A DNA stretch of 64,000 bases from assembly GCF_037038585.1 (NCBI RefSeq), contig NC_092560.1, positions 55,154,049 through 55,218,048 of the forward strand. Reading direction: 5' to 3'. Position numbers and translations under genes: made by a program. This document shows, piece by piece, positions 7,020 to 20,000 of the stretch (positions are counted from its first letter, which is position 1; every line of letters starts with the position of its first letter). Source of the stretch: Patagioenas fasciata (lineage: Eukaryota > Chordata > Aves > Columbiformes > Columbidae). Under the pieces are notes generated by a model that did no database searches, was not told the origin of the DNA, and worked only from the letters and a program-made list of their open reading frames with translations.

Positions 7020-10000
7020 ATCAGAGTATTTAGTGTTTTTTAAGGGAGAAGTCAGTTCTATATTTAATCAATATTTGTGGCTGGTTGCAGTATTTTATTT
7101 GCTCCACTAACAAGCAACCTCCTTACAATTTAAAAAGCTCCATTTCACTCTTAAAGGACCTGTGGAAGCTCGAGCAATGAATAAAAAAAAGTCCAAACAG
7201 AAAGCAAAAGATTTTATGTTTTAAACAGCTGTAGAAATTTGAGTTTTAGCAACATGAGTCAATTGTGAATATGAAAGATGGGCATAGGTATAAAGGCTTT
7301 AACCTTCCTTTAAAAAATCTTCTTTAAACTGCTGTAAAACGAGAAAAAAGTTCCATAACTTTGAATTTTCCCTACTCTGTGTCACCAGTCCAGGCCACAT
7401 TTGGGTCTTAATCCATATCTGAAAGAAGCACTGGCAGAGCAATCTGAGCACGCTTACACTGGTCAACTGTACTTATGGCTGGGGCTGGTGTGACAAAGGG
7501 CTAGGAAAAAGGGAAAGACATGCTGGCATAGTCTGTCTTGGATCAGACTGCGAAATAGATTTTGTGACCATGCAATTTCATCTAATTAAGTAGAAGTCTT
7601 CCCCATAAAATGTGTAAGATTCCCTACTTTTCCCTGACATTGCCATCCTGGCAGAAATAGACTGTAGGTCTGGTAGAAACAATAACAAAATCCCACACAC
7701 AAATGTCCTCCAGTCTTCTCATAGTTAAAAATCTGGTCTTTAGAATCTGCAGTTTCAAACATTGCTCAGGGCAAAATTGTGAATTGTACATTAAAACACA
7801 TAACCAAGAAAATCGTCCCTCAGAGAGAAGAAAAATGAAAGGATGCTGTGAGTGGATTTCTGTTTCATAGCTGCTCAGAGAAGCGTTTTTAACAGTAGGG
7901 ACGGGTATTACCTCTTTGGATCTAGCTGGAGAAAATCTAAAATGGCTATCATGTAGTATGTGAACAGTCCTGGTGAGGCTGTGCAAAATCTGAAAACAAT
8001 CACACCTCTCAAACCCCGCAAAAATACTGTATCTTCTGTATTTTTGGATCTCAGCCCAGGTCATTCTGCTGGAGTGTATGTTGCTCTGAGCCTCGCCTTT
8101 CTGCCTGCAGCTGAGCTGCTGTTCTCTGAGTAGCCACTGTGACTTCCAGCCACAAAGAGAGGCAACACTCAGCATGAAATTACTCCGGTTGGACTAGAAG
8201 CAAAACACTTATGGTGCATAATTCTTTCCGTAGCAAGAATGTCATCGAAACTATTTGACTTAATAGGGTGGCTTCTTGACTTGGGCAGTGAGTGGCAGAA
8301 GATTTGTTGGTGTTTTCATATCTCTCTCAATTAAGAGAAAAGGCAAACATTCAGGCACACAGAGGACTGGAGACTCAGCCCTTACAAACACTTACATGTG
8401 GCCACAAATCCCAGCCTCACAGATGTCTGTGCCAAGTTAGTTTGGCAGGCTGTCAGTATTGTCCTGTAGAATGTAGATGAGGAATGGGAAACAGATGGAT
8501 TGTAAAATATTTTAAAAATTACTAAACCTGAACAAAATTTGCTAGGACTACAAAAAAAATTAGAAAAAAGCACACGACCATCCAGATGGTTCTTGCAAGC
8601 TTCACAGACCTGTTGAAAATAGTGAGGGTCTTAAAAAGGAAAAAAATATTCTCACAAACAAACAAGTTGATAGACAAATGAAAAAGAAGAGTCTTGCAAT
8701 GAAAATGCTGGCCAGCACAAGCAAAGGTCAGTATCTGCTCCCACTGTAATAAGATCTTGTTTTATTTTTTTGTACTAAACAGCACTTGAAGCATCTTTTG
8801 CTATTAGGCATAGTCAATATAATCCTTCCAAATCGATTTTCATATTTCAGAGCTATTTACACCCACTCTGCTGAACTGCAGTTCACACACAGAAGGGATG
8901 AGGCTGGTGTGAGCTAAAGGTGTTATCTGTGGCCTATTTTAGCTTGTACCTTGTTCCTACTTCTTGGCATTCCCACTGCAGCTGGTTTGGTGGGTGTATG
9001 TAGACCTACAGGAGTTTGTACAGAACGGACTGGAGGGAATATCATACAGTATATGCTTTACCATTTCACACATATCCTCACTAAGGAATGTCAGGTGCTA
9101 TCTGATCTTTGAAATTTGTTTGGTAGGATGGAGTTGGCTTGTGCTGTAGTCTTTTGTTCGAGTGGCTCAGAAGGAAAATGTCATATTTCAGTTTGAGATC
9201 TACGTGGCTGGTTATGATTTTGAACTATCCAGTGACAAAAGAAAATAGATATAATAGTCCTCTGCTTGAGCTGTTGTGGTCCAAGCATAAGTTGAGAAAT
9301 GTTTGGTAAGCTATTAAATTTGACATGCAAACTTTTTATCTTCGAAGTCAAGATCTCAGTAGGCATTCATTTCTAGGCAGGTTTTGGAGAATGCTGCCAG
9401 TTGAAGTGAAGCTAGCTTGGATTTGAAAACAGACACCCAAACCATCAGTATAGCACCTGGACCACACTCAGAGGTGTTGCCCGGATTCAGATTTGGGCAA
9501 CTGCCTGCCATCTAGGTGCTGATCTCAGGCAGAGATTGTGGATAAGTTATGTCTAGCAGAGAGGAAATGCCAGGCTAGGTGTTGCCTTCAAATTTGTGGC
9601 CCTTTGGCCACTATCGTCTTTTAGTCTCTTTCTCTAGCTTCCCATATGTGGTGAATAATGTGGGCAGATCACATGGGGCTGTGTAGGCAAAGGCCCTGGG
9701 AGAAGGAGCTGCTGCTGATAGCCTTTGGGGTTTGCCACTTGCAGTCTCTCAAAGGCAGGAAAGGAGCAGTCAGTGAGAGAGAATTCACAATGGAGAATCA
9801 ACTCAGCCTGCTTTTGGAGAGGAGGCCTGGCACTGAAGAGCTGTTTCAGAAATTTCTGCTCCTGAAATGGAGGTGACTGCTCCTGTCACACCATGCAGAT
9901 TATTGTAAACCTCAGGCCAGGGCAGCGCTGAGCCAAAGAGGGTCTGATCTGGTCTAACTTTCTGTTGAAAATTGCCTCCAGCAGACTTTGCTCTTTGCCT

Positions 10001-13000
10001 TTATTGTACTCAGTCCTAAGAGTTATTGCTGGCTTTATGCAAGCCAGGCAGGTGACTTTTCCCTCTCTTTGAATGCTCATCCATGGGCTCTCTCTCCCAG
10101 CCTCTGGATTGAGCCTTGGAACTGATACTTTTGAGTCTGTGGCACACATCTGCAAGGGGTCGTCTCTTTGTCCAGACCCTTGTCAGGGGTCTCTGGAGCT
10201 CCTGTGGATCTGGCCAAGGAGAACTGGAAACTGCTGGTTGTATCCATCAATGTTGTTCATGTTTTCAGGAGAGCTAATGTAGGCAAGACAATAGACACTT
10301 TTGGGTTGGACTTGGTTCACTAATTTTGGTGTCTGAGAGTGTGCAATGTTTATAGGCTCTGAATTTTTCTTACCCTTTGTGTACACATACACAGGCACAT
10401 CACAAGAAGAGCCAGAGGCCACGGATGCATTTGCAAAGAGCAAGTTTTATTTTAGTTACCTCTCTACTGGGGGATCTCTGAAGTAGCACCTGAGCTCCCA
10501 GGCAGAGGTGACACAGGCGGGGACGCAGGCACTGGTCAGTTCAGCCCTGCTGGAAGATCACTGGGCCTGCTGAGCTCGCCTGTATTTCAAGGCTTCAGGC
10601 AGGCACAGCCTCCCGCTCTTTCTCACAACAAAGCAGGAATCTCAGACATAGTGATAAGGTGCCTAGAGTTTCTCCCAGGCCTATGTTATCTAACACAGAG
10701 GTTCTACTCATCAAGCACACAAGGTCAGTAAAACAATTAGTGTGATGTGTGTGCTTTTTCTACAGACAGGTGCAAGTCACTTGAGCGTATTTACATTTAA
10801 TTAACCTCCTCGCCAAATCTTCCGCTATATCCCCATACACCCTTTAAGAGAGGAAACTGCCTGTAACAAAACATCAAAGCCAATCTAACTATAAAAATAT
10901 TCCAGAGATTTTCCTTGTTGATAGGAGTTATATTTAGGATACAGAGCTATTTTCTTTAATATCACATTTATCTTTATTTCTGTGATGTGCATTTCTGGTT
11001 AGAAGGCAATAGACTTGGAAGTAAAATTGGGAAATTCCAGTTTCAAAGCTCTCCTCACAAAGCCTAGTACCCTGTTTTAGTCTTCTTATGTGCAAAGGAA
11101 GAAACATCCAGATAGAGAAAAAATAAAAGGCAGGAAACTCAATGGATCAAGTCTGCCCCTGAAAGAATACTGCTGTCTTCAGAAGAATTGCAGGAGGCAT
11201 GAATTTAGTTTATTGTGTCTTGAGCCAGGTGATATGCTACCTTATTTTGTCATAGTTCAGTGCACTCACATTTAATCAAAACACCATACAGGTCAAAGAG
11301 GCAATTTTCCTCACTGTACTTCAATTACAGACAGTATTGTGAAAATCCTTGGGCTAGTTTTCTGAGAATGCCATTTTCAGCAGCCCTCAGAATTTATTTC
11401 TCCCTTTACTGTGAGCAAGTCAGCCAGTTGCTCATAATTACGGGTTAAAACTTCCCTGTTTTTTCAAAATTATAGCAGTGAAATTACTGTGGGATCCACT
11501 TTTGAAGCCTCTCTGGGTTTTTTTGGTGTGTTTTTTTTTTTGTTGTTTGTTTGTTTGTTTTGTTTTTCTTTTTTTTTTTTTTTTCTGCTTATCCTTAAAA
11601 CTTGAAAAAAAAATCAGATTTGTACAAATTCTAGCCTGGCTTCAGCAAGGGAAGCAAAGAGTAACAAGCACTCCATGTCTTTCCATCAACCCCCTTACAT
11701 AGCTGTGGCTTTTTTACTAGAGACAGGCAAAACAATGCTTCGCTATGGAATCTAAGTAAGAGTGGGATGTTTTTGAGAATGTTACAAGCTTTCACAACAT
11801 CACAACAGAATGTGATCTGTGGTAAAAGGTCACTGTAACAATATAAAAAGAATATCTAAGTTATTAAAATGAAAGACAAGTAATATCTTGTCTTACCTAG
11901 ATCTAATAATGTCCTTTATGAACTACTCAGTGGAGAAAAATGTTCCAAGCAATACAAAGCAGCAGCTGTGTTTAGTGACTTATGACACAGACACAGTTTA
12001 TGTCCTATAATACATTCTTAATATTGACATCATGAAATTACATGGCAATAGCCATGTAAAAGGCACTGAGCACATTCAGAATTGAAACAATTTACCAATG
12101 TTATGGAATTTTACAGTATCTCATTAAAAATGTAATGTATTTTATACTAAAATGGCTAAACTGTTTTCTCCCCATCAAATTATTGCCCAGGCACAAGAGT
12201 TCCTGAGGCAGTAGTGCTGTTTACAGAAGAGGTGAGCACTTCCAGTTGTTCCTCTCCACCATTCAACCCCAAAGCATGCAGGTACTCAACACCTGCTTTT
12301 GCAGGTGTATTACCTTGGGCGTGGGTAGCTGCATAAGGGTCCTGCTTTGAGACAACAAATTCTTGTGCAGTTCCCAGCTGCCAGTAGGGTACTATCAGTA
12401 CTCACCCACTGCTAAGCACTGGTGGTGTTATGCTGTCCACAGGAAACAGCATAATTCCCACTGTAAAGTAAGAAAGTTAGATATCTGGACATGTAGTTGT
12501 AATAAGTGACAGTAATCATGAAAAGCATGTGAAAAATAAATAGATAATTACATCTGGAATTAAATCTTTTATAAAGAAAAAATGAGTAGGGATTTTATTT
12601 ACAATTTTTTTTTTTTATTTACTTGCAATGTCCAAATCAGTCCAGTGCTGCCCTAGGAAACTTTATGAGGTCACTGAAGACAAATGTGATAACTTGCTAA
12701 GAGAGAAAACTAGCAGTGGTTTATGGGGTAATCAGAAATGCATCTGCATGGCAATAAACAGAGAAAGTCAATAGCCTTCTGGTATGTCACATAGACTTAT
12801 TTCACTCAAATACCTGAAGTCTCAATCATGACTGACCTCTTCAGTCTGGAAACATTTTCGGTAGCTGTATTTTACCAAAAACAAAGAAGCAAAACGATAG
12901 TGACATATGCCTTGGAAGGAGAAACAATGACATTTCATTCTAAGAACTTCCTTCACATTTTGATAGGTAAAGAGAGAAAAAAAAGTGATGTAATTTCACT

Positions 13001-13215
13001 CATAATTGAGTCAACTTTTACTATTGTGTATCAACAAGCAAGGATGGTTATGGTCAGCACTCTCCTTGCATGAAAAGCTTCCTGTTTATTGAGCAACTGA
13101 ATTTTTCCTTTCCTTTCCTTGGTAGATTCTAGGATTTATTGTATACAGATTAGTAGCAGTAATAGTAATGTGAAATAATATAATACAGAATAGATTAAAA
13201 TTGAGAACAAAATAA
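7020..13215. other. non-coding, gene-desert-like
   Basis: About 6.2 kb of AT-rich sequence without a recognisable gene. It holds one comparatively long minus-strand open frame (7624-8175, 183 codons; discussed as a finding), a T/G-rich tract near 11519-11584 and ordinary unique sequence. I saw no known repeat family member in this stretch. Confidence 0.6.
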
Positions 13216-13375
13216 TTCACAGAGTCACAGAATGGTTGGGGTTGGAAGGGACCTCTGGAGATCATCTTGTCCAAACCACCTGCTAGGGCAGGTTCATCTA
13301 GAAGAGATTGTACAGGAATGAATCCAAGCAAGGTTTTACATGTATAATTTCCAGCAGAAGTCTTCACAGACAGAA
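13216..13375 (-). mobile_element. CR1 LINE 3'-end fragment
   Basis: On the minus strand this ends with the CR1 3' tail: the reverse complement shows CCAACCCCAACCATTCTGTG, preceded by the GGTCCCTTCC and GATGATCTCC blocks common to CR1 3'UTRs. Only 3'UTR is present; it is a short 5'-truncated copy of about 160 bases. The upstream border is approximate because similarity fades near 13350-13375. Confidence 0.85.
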
Positions 13376-16300
13376 GATTTCAGTTTTTTTTCATTTTGTT
13401 AGATTTGTAAGATGTACTTGTAGAGTTTTACCATTTTAGCGTTGCATTGTAAAGTACCTGGTAAATCTGCAGTTCTAAAGCCAGTTAGTATGATTATTAT
13501 TCTGGAAGGCAACTGAGTGTTGGCATCACTGCTTATGAATAGGGACAGTAGTTGCTGTAATGAAAAATTTATCAGTAAGTTTGTAGAGTGGATCCATACC
13601 ACATGCTGCTTATTATAAGCTGGACTGGTTGTATCTTCTTCTGGATGTCATTCCCCAGGAAGGCATGCACAGACATGCCAGCCTCTCCAGAGAATGTCAC
13701 CTTGTCTTGTTGTATTAGAGCCCCAAAGGGAGCACTTTTAATTTAAAGAGTTTGCGTCTGAAGCCAAGCACAAGTGCAGCTCATCATTATACTCATGGTT
13801 GCCATATTCTTGGCCAGGGTGTCCTGCTCTTGAGCTCAGGGCAATGGTAGCTGCATAGGTGGCTGCCATTCTTTTGGAAGATAAATTTTTAATAAAACCA
13901 GAACTTAAAGTGCTATTCAGGTCAAGACATAGGTATGACAGCTGGTACCCCTGGCGTTGAAGACTATAAAGATCAATATTAGGGTATACCTAAAGTATGC
14001 CTTTAAATAGAAGAAGAAGGAAGAAAGCAAAAGATGTCGTCTTCGTTGCAGCTTCATCTTTCTTTTCCTGAGGAAGAAAGTAAGAAAGCAAAAAAAAGGA
14101 TCTTGCCAGAGGAAGCCTCAATTCAGAATCTAAAAGTAGCTACTTCTGTTGTACATTGAAATTGTAATTGGAAATTTAAAAATATGCACTTAATTCAGTC
14201 AATTTTGTTGAAAAAATGTATTTGCATTACCTAGAAAAAATCACGTTTCTAATTGAGATATTACAAGCATAGCAGCACTTTGGGCCCCTGTTGTTGAAGG
14301 GTGTTTGACTGTGCTCTGGGGTTGATTAGATGTTCATCAGGGGGCAGTCAGAAGGGGGAGAGACTTGCAGCAGTTCCAGAACAGAATGGATGTTGTCTTG
14401 AATTTACTTGAAAGCCTAAAAGATCGATAAAAATAATGTTCCTGAAACTTGAAGATATCCTTGTGATCAGAATCACAAGGCTCAGCAAGCAAGTCATATT
14501 TAGTTCTTTGATACCAGCAATGGCAAGGCCAGTTTGTGCAGTCTTCTTCCTTTTCTTCTGTTTCCCCACCAAAATAACAAAATTGACAGGAGTCACAATA
14601 CCTCTGGATTTGGGGGTTTGTTTATTTAGTGGTTCTTGTTGTTGTTTTGTTTTGCTTAGTTTTGTTTTTCAGTATTTGTAAGAGCAGCAGGAAGGAATGC
14701 AGGAGAATATAGTCACTTAATCCCTGTACTTTAATAAAAAATGTCTTGCAGCAGGATGAAATTCAAATATTAAACAACCCTGGGATATAGTCAGTCTCTG
14801 GAAGAAGGAAGGATGGGAACTCAACACTACCATTACATAAAGTAAGCATCAGTTATCAGACACATCAGTCATGCTGGCATTTTTAAAAATCAGATAGAAT
14901 TAACTTTTTAAAAAATGTTTTGACAGTGTCATTCTACAATTTGTTTTATATGTTAAGGATATAACTTAATAAAAATGGGAAGTTAATCATAGCATGTATG
15001 AAAGAGGTCTCAAATGCCTGTGGCTCAGTCCACTTGTAGATATACAACTTTTCATATAAGAATTTTTGGTGAGAACGCTCAGGGGACAAGGTAGAGCAGG
15101 ACACACTGGAAAAAAACATGAAATCCTTTCTCCAGAGCAAAATCCTTCTTTGTAACATTGATGGCTGTCATGAATGGCAGAATGTTTAAAATACCAGGAG
15201 GAGGGATGTTCTTATTCTGTTGCTAAATGTTGCAAAAGGAATTATTCAGATGCAGTCCCCAGTCTTCAGCCAAGAGAGAGTCACATAGTTTAGTTAACTG
15301 CCAAATAAAGATGAAGAGCTGGGCTATCTGCCTGCACTGAACCAGGAGCCTGTGGCTTTTTAGGTTCCTCTCTTTCTACTTGTCAGCCTCATTCTGCTAA
15401 ACTTGGTTTTACACAGCTATTTCTACTGACAGACCTGGGGCTATCTCTCAGTCTCTGTATTGATGAAGAGAAAGTGTTGTAAAATCGTATGTGTATACAT
15501 ATATGCATTTCAGCTTTCTGTGTATGGCAATTGTTACAGATGCTCATGCTCCAGTTCTCCGTGGGTGTGATATCCTGTAGCTTGGAATGCATCCCTTAGA
15601 GACGAATGGTTTGTATATGGAGCTGGATCCTGTTAGTCTTTTCCACTTATCACAGTTTGGATGAAGGCTTATGACTGCAAGGCTTGGCAGACAGGCAGTC
15701 AGACTGCATTAATTCAAATGGGTTCAATATAAGGTTGGCTGAACTGCATGGCTATCTGTACACTAGCAGATGCAGACTCTGATGAATTGGCTACACTGCC
15801 CACCTTGGAAGTCTTACGTTTTTAGTACAAAACTACCGTAACTGTAAACTGCACAAGCCAGAAGCTGAATCTAAGGAATGTATCTGAAAGAGAAACAATG
15901 AAGGGGACTGTTTTTCCTCCCCAGAATGGCAGCTGAACATAGACCTCTAGGTGTTTTTGTTTGTTTGTTTGTTTGTTTTTTCCCCCCAGGAAGTCAAGGC
16001 GCTATGTTCAAGTAGCAGCTTCACATCACTGTATCCAGATTTACTCTAGTGTCTTGCAGCTGCATAATTTAAAGATTTTCATTAGTTTAAACCGCCATGT
16101 CCCTGAGTTTTAAACCTTGATAAGGCTGCTTTACAGTTCAGTGAAGTTCCTCTGTATGGAATCTGCAGTGCCATGTAACCAGGAGCCATTCATTATACAG
16201 AAGGTCTGGTAAATGGCCTGACAGTATTTCCTCCAGGAACACTTTGTTAAATCTGGGCTCTCTAAGGTAGTGATGTATCAAAAATACCCTCCTGTAAAAA

Positions 16301-16388
16301 TCTAAGAGAGGTCAGTTAAAATGGGTGACTTCAGTGAAAGCTTGTCAGAGTGCAGGTCTCTTTATCTATGTTTTACTACTTGCAGCTT
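13376..16388. other. non-coding, no gene seen
   Basis: About 3 kb of AT-rich unique sequence with short open frames only. A (TTTG)n microsatellite lies at about 15953-15980. Confidence 0.6.
15953..15980. repeat. (TTTG)n microsatellite
   Basis: About six TTTG units occur in tandem, followed by a T- and C-run. Probably polymorphic in length. Confidence 0.8.
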
Positions 16389-17000
16389 TCATAGAACCAC
16401 AGAATCTCCTGAGTTGCAAAGGACCCACAAGGATCATCAAGTTCAACTCCTGTTCCTGCACAGAACAACCCCATAGTTCACACCACATGTCTGAGGGCAT
16501 TGTCCAGTCTCTTCTTGAACACTGTCAGGCTTGGGGCTGTGACACCTCCCTGGGGAACCTGTTCCAGCGCTCCACCACCCTCTGGGTGAAGAACCTTTTC
16601 CCAGTGTCCAACCTAAACCTCCCTTGGCACATCCTCTTGCCATTCCCTTGGGTTCTGTCATTGGTCAACAGAGAGAAGAGATCAGCACCTGCCCCTCCTT
16701 CTCCACTTGTGAGGAAACTGTAGCCGCCATAAGGTCTCCTCTCAGTCTCTTCTTTTCCAAGCTGAACAAACCAGGTAACTTTAGCCGCTCCTCAAATGGC
16801 TTCCTCTCCAAACCCTTCACAAACTTTATGGCCCTCCCCTGGACACTGTCCAGTAGCTTAATATCTTTTTTATCCAGTGGTACCCAGCACTGCACACAGT
16901 GCTCCAGGTGAGGCTGCACCAGTGCAGATCAGAGCAGGACAATCACCTCCCTGGCCCGGCTGGCAAGGCTGTGCTTGATGCACCCCAGGATATGGCCATT
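16389..17000 (-). mobile_element. CR1 LINE fragment: ORF2 C-terminal end plus 3'UTR
   Basis: The minus strand reads from the last part of CR1 ORF2 into the 3'UTR and an ATTCTGTGGTTCTATG tail at 16389. In translation (16665-16919 minus) the family's end is recognisable: HLEHCVQCW, then KKDIKLLD, then [14 protein letters not shown]. The upstream block LGCIKHSLASRAREVI is separated from it by an in-frame stop, so the copy is dead. It is 5'-truncated near 17000. It belongs to the same subtype as the copy at 58765, with which it shares a perfect stretch of about 38 bases in the 3'UTR. Confidence 0.92.
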
Positions 17001-20000
17001 GGAGGAGTAGTTTCCAGAGCACGATGGTAGGGGAGCTGAGCCGTTGTAGTATGTACCTTCCTTATGCACTTTCATATAGTGGTTGAAGTGGAGATATGTG
17101 TATTTCTGGGAAGCAAAGTTGAACTGGTCATTTTGAACAAATTCTTGAGACTTTTTCTGTTCTTTTTTTCTGCTCACAAGCTATTAGAAGAACATACTCC
17201 ATGCCATTTTGACACCCATCTCTTCCTCGTGTTATAGCATTGCCACTGGCATTGGAAAGTCACGCTGGGCATTTTCTCCTAAGTGCAGTTGATTGCCCAT
17301 GTCACATAGTATAGGTTCTGCTTCAGGACTAGAAGAGACTGTTTAACTTGAGCAGAGGGGTAGCAGCAGCAGACAGGCAGTTGTGGATGGACATGTTCTT
17401 TCCCCAGGTACAGTAACTACTGTTGTGGGAGCAATTGTCCTTTGCAAAAGCTTCACTGACGCAGAGGTTCACAAGAGCTAGTTCAGACTGGTGTTAAGAG
17501 CTGCAGTTCAGAGTATGACTATTTCTAAAAAAAGGTTTTTGCAAAATTAGCCAGCTCTATGTTTCATATGACTCCTTATTTGTACATAATCTTTTTGCTA
17601 TGTAGAACATGCTTAAAATTAATGTTACATTTCTGTATGAGCAAAACTAATATAACAAACAATGGAGTTAGTAATGTTTAATTATTATTTATAGGTATAT
17701 TATCTATAATTACCTGATACCTTAAATCATGTGATGTTGAACAACCTGTTAATGACTTCGCTTAATAAAATACAGATCTTTGCACAAGAATAAACAACTG
17801 TTTCTCTTAATGTAGTTCCTGTTTGCTAGGCCTTGTGAATTGCACTGTAAAAGCTTAAGAGCTTTTAGAATGGGAGCAAGGACAACTGTTACAATTGGTA
17901 TAAAATTGTATAAACTTTTTCTGAATATTCTGATCATAATAACAAGATCTTATTAGGAATACACAAATAAAAGTAAGGAATGGGAACAAACCCTTCTCTT
18001 ACTCTTGTGTTTGTTTGTTTGGGTTTTTTTCCCCATGATGTTTTTCAGGTACACAGTGTGTTTGCCAAACCACTCCATTCCTTTCTGTGTGTGTTGTTGA
18101 TGGCTGTTAAGGACCATTTCAGTCAGCTAAAATGACGTGTGCCATAATGAGGGCAGACCAGTACAAAGAACAAGTAAATTGATCAGTTGTATTTTTAACA
18201 GTCTGTCCTTTGATGTATGCCTCTCGCCCCAACATCAAGCCTCTGTGGAAAATGCAGCAATGGAGCAAACACCTGAGCACACCTGGTCAGAGTTACCCTT
18301 TGCCTTTGTGCTTGGGGTGCTCACATCAAGGCTGTGATATATACTGGCTCTTCACAGCCTTTATCAATCAAAGGACCACATAAGCCTTCTGAAAAAAAAT
18401 CACCTAAGGTGGTCTAACTATTTTGAAAGTAATCCACATACCATTTTTCCAATGCTCACAATTGTAAAGTTCATTTTCAACCAAATATAAGCTGGCATGC
18501 TTTCAATGTTTATTACTTTTCATCTTCCCTAATTTTATTCCTTTCCCATTCACAGGAAGGTTTGTGTGTTTTCATAATGTTCTGCTGTTGTAGCATTTCA
18601 TAATTTATGTCCCACCAGTTATTCACTACACACAGATTGATACATTGCTAGACAGGGACAAGACAGAGGACATTCAGTCTTTTTTTTTTTTTTTTTTGTA
18701 GTGTCATGAGTATATTACTTTGGCTTTCAGAAATGTGTGGCCATCAGAATTAATTATTAAAAAAGCAATAGCCTGTACTCTCTCCATAGATTTCTGAATA
18801 CAGAATATGGAGGTATTTTGACTTGTTTTTCCTCAACATTTTCAACTGCTTTCTGCCATAAGCATTAACTGACAAAATGAAGCAATTTCTCTTCTGTGAA
18901 AGAAAGCATGGAATAAGTAGGAAAATCAGTAGTGTCTAATATAGCAGGAGAAACTCATCTAGCAGCATAGTTACAGTCCCTGATGCCAGATGAGATCTTT
19001 GTTGATATGAAGACAATGAGGCTTATTTAATGATGCTGGTGTACTTTCATTTTGTTGCAAGAAGGTTATGCACATTATGGAAGATTACTCACTTTGCATA
19101 ATACAAATGGAACAGGCTATTGTCTGTAAAAAAATGTGACAACAATTAATCAGTGCACAGCGTGTAATTCTCACACTGCAGGTATACAATGACTTGAACA
19201 AACACATCAGCTTCATACACTGGCTGCAGTTGCTACAAGATTGGTGACCAAGGTGATTTGTGATTGTCAAACGAACTGCCTAAGAAAATTGACCTTTTGT
19301 TCTCCTTCCTTCTTGCATACTCCACTTCTATAAGAGCTTTGTGCAGTGGTAGAAGTGCTAGTGCTGGTTGTGTGTGACCCCAGGCATCTGCTTGCTGCCC
19401 CACAGCAACCAGCCATCACTCCTGTTGCTGCATTGGTCAGAGGATGGGTTTTTTGTTTGTTTGTTTGTCTGAGGCAGGCGGCCTGTCAGGGCCAGGGATT
19501 TTACTTGGCTTTTGCCAACTGCATTGATAGGCATTGCTGTAACTCCAAAGCATGAGGAGGCAGCATTAAGACAGTATTTGAAATGGCAAAACAGATTTAG
19601 AGGTAAGTGTTTCTCTTGCCTTAGATTGGGATGGATTATTTTTGTATTGTTTTCTCTTTTAAGTAGAAAGAAAATATGAGCAGATGCTGTCCAGATGAGT
19701 TAGATCTTCCTGGAGTTGGTTAGAAATGACCAGACCACTGAGGTGAGCCACATATTAATCTGCTTGAACCAAAGATCATTATAAATGGTCATTTCTACAC
19801 TTCCCTCTTATTTAGTTCTTCTGGAATTTGTATTTTCAGGTGTCTCATTTAGCAAAAAAAAAAAAATCAGCAAGCCTTGCATGGGTTCAGTGGGGGAAGT
19901 AGGGACTTTTTCCCAGACTTTGTGACTCAGAAATTAAACAAATTTTCCACTTGAGTTTTTCTACCATAATTTCTTTGAGTGTCTGCTGAAAACACAGCTT

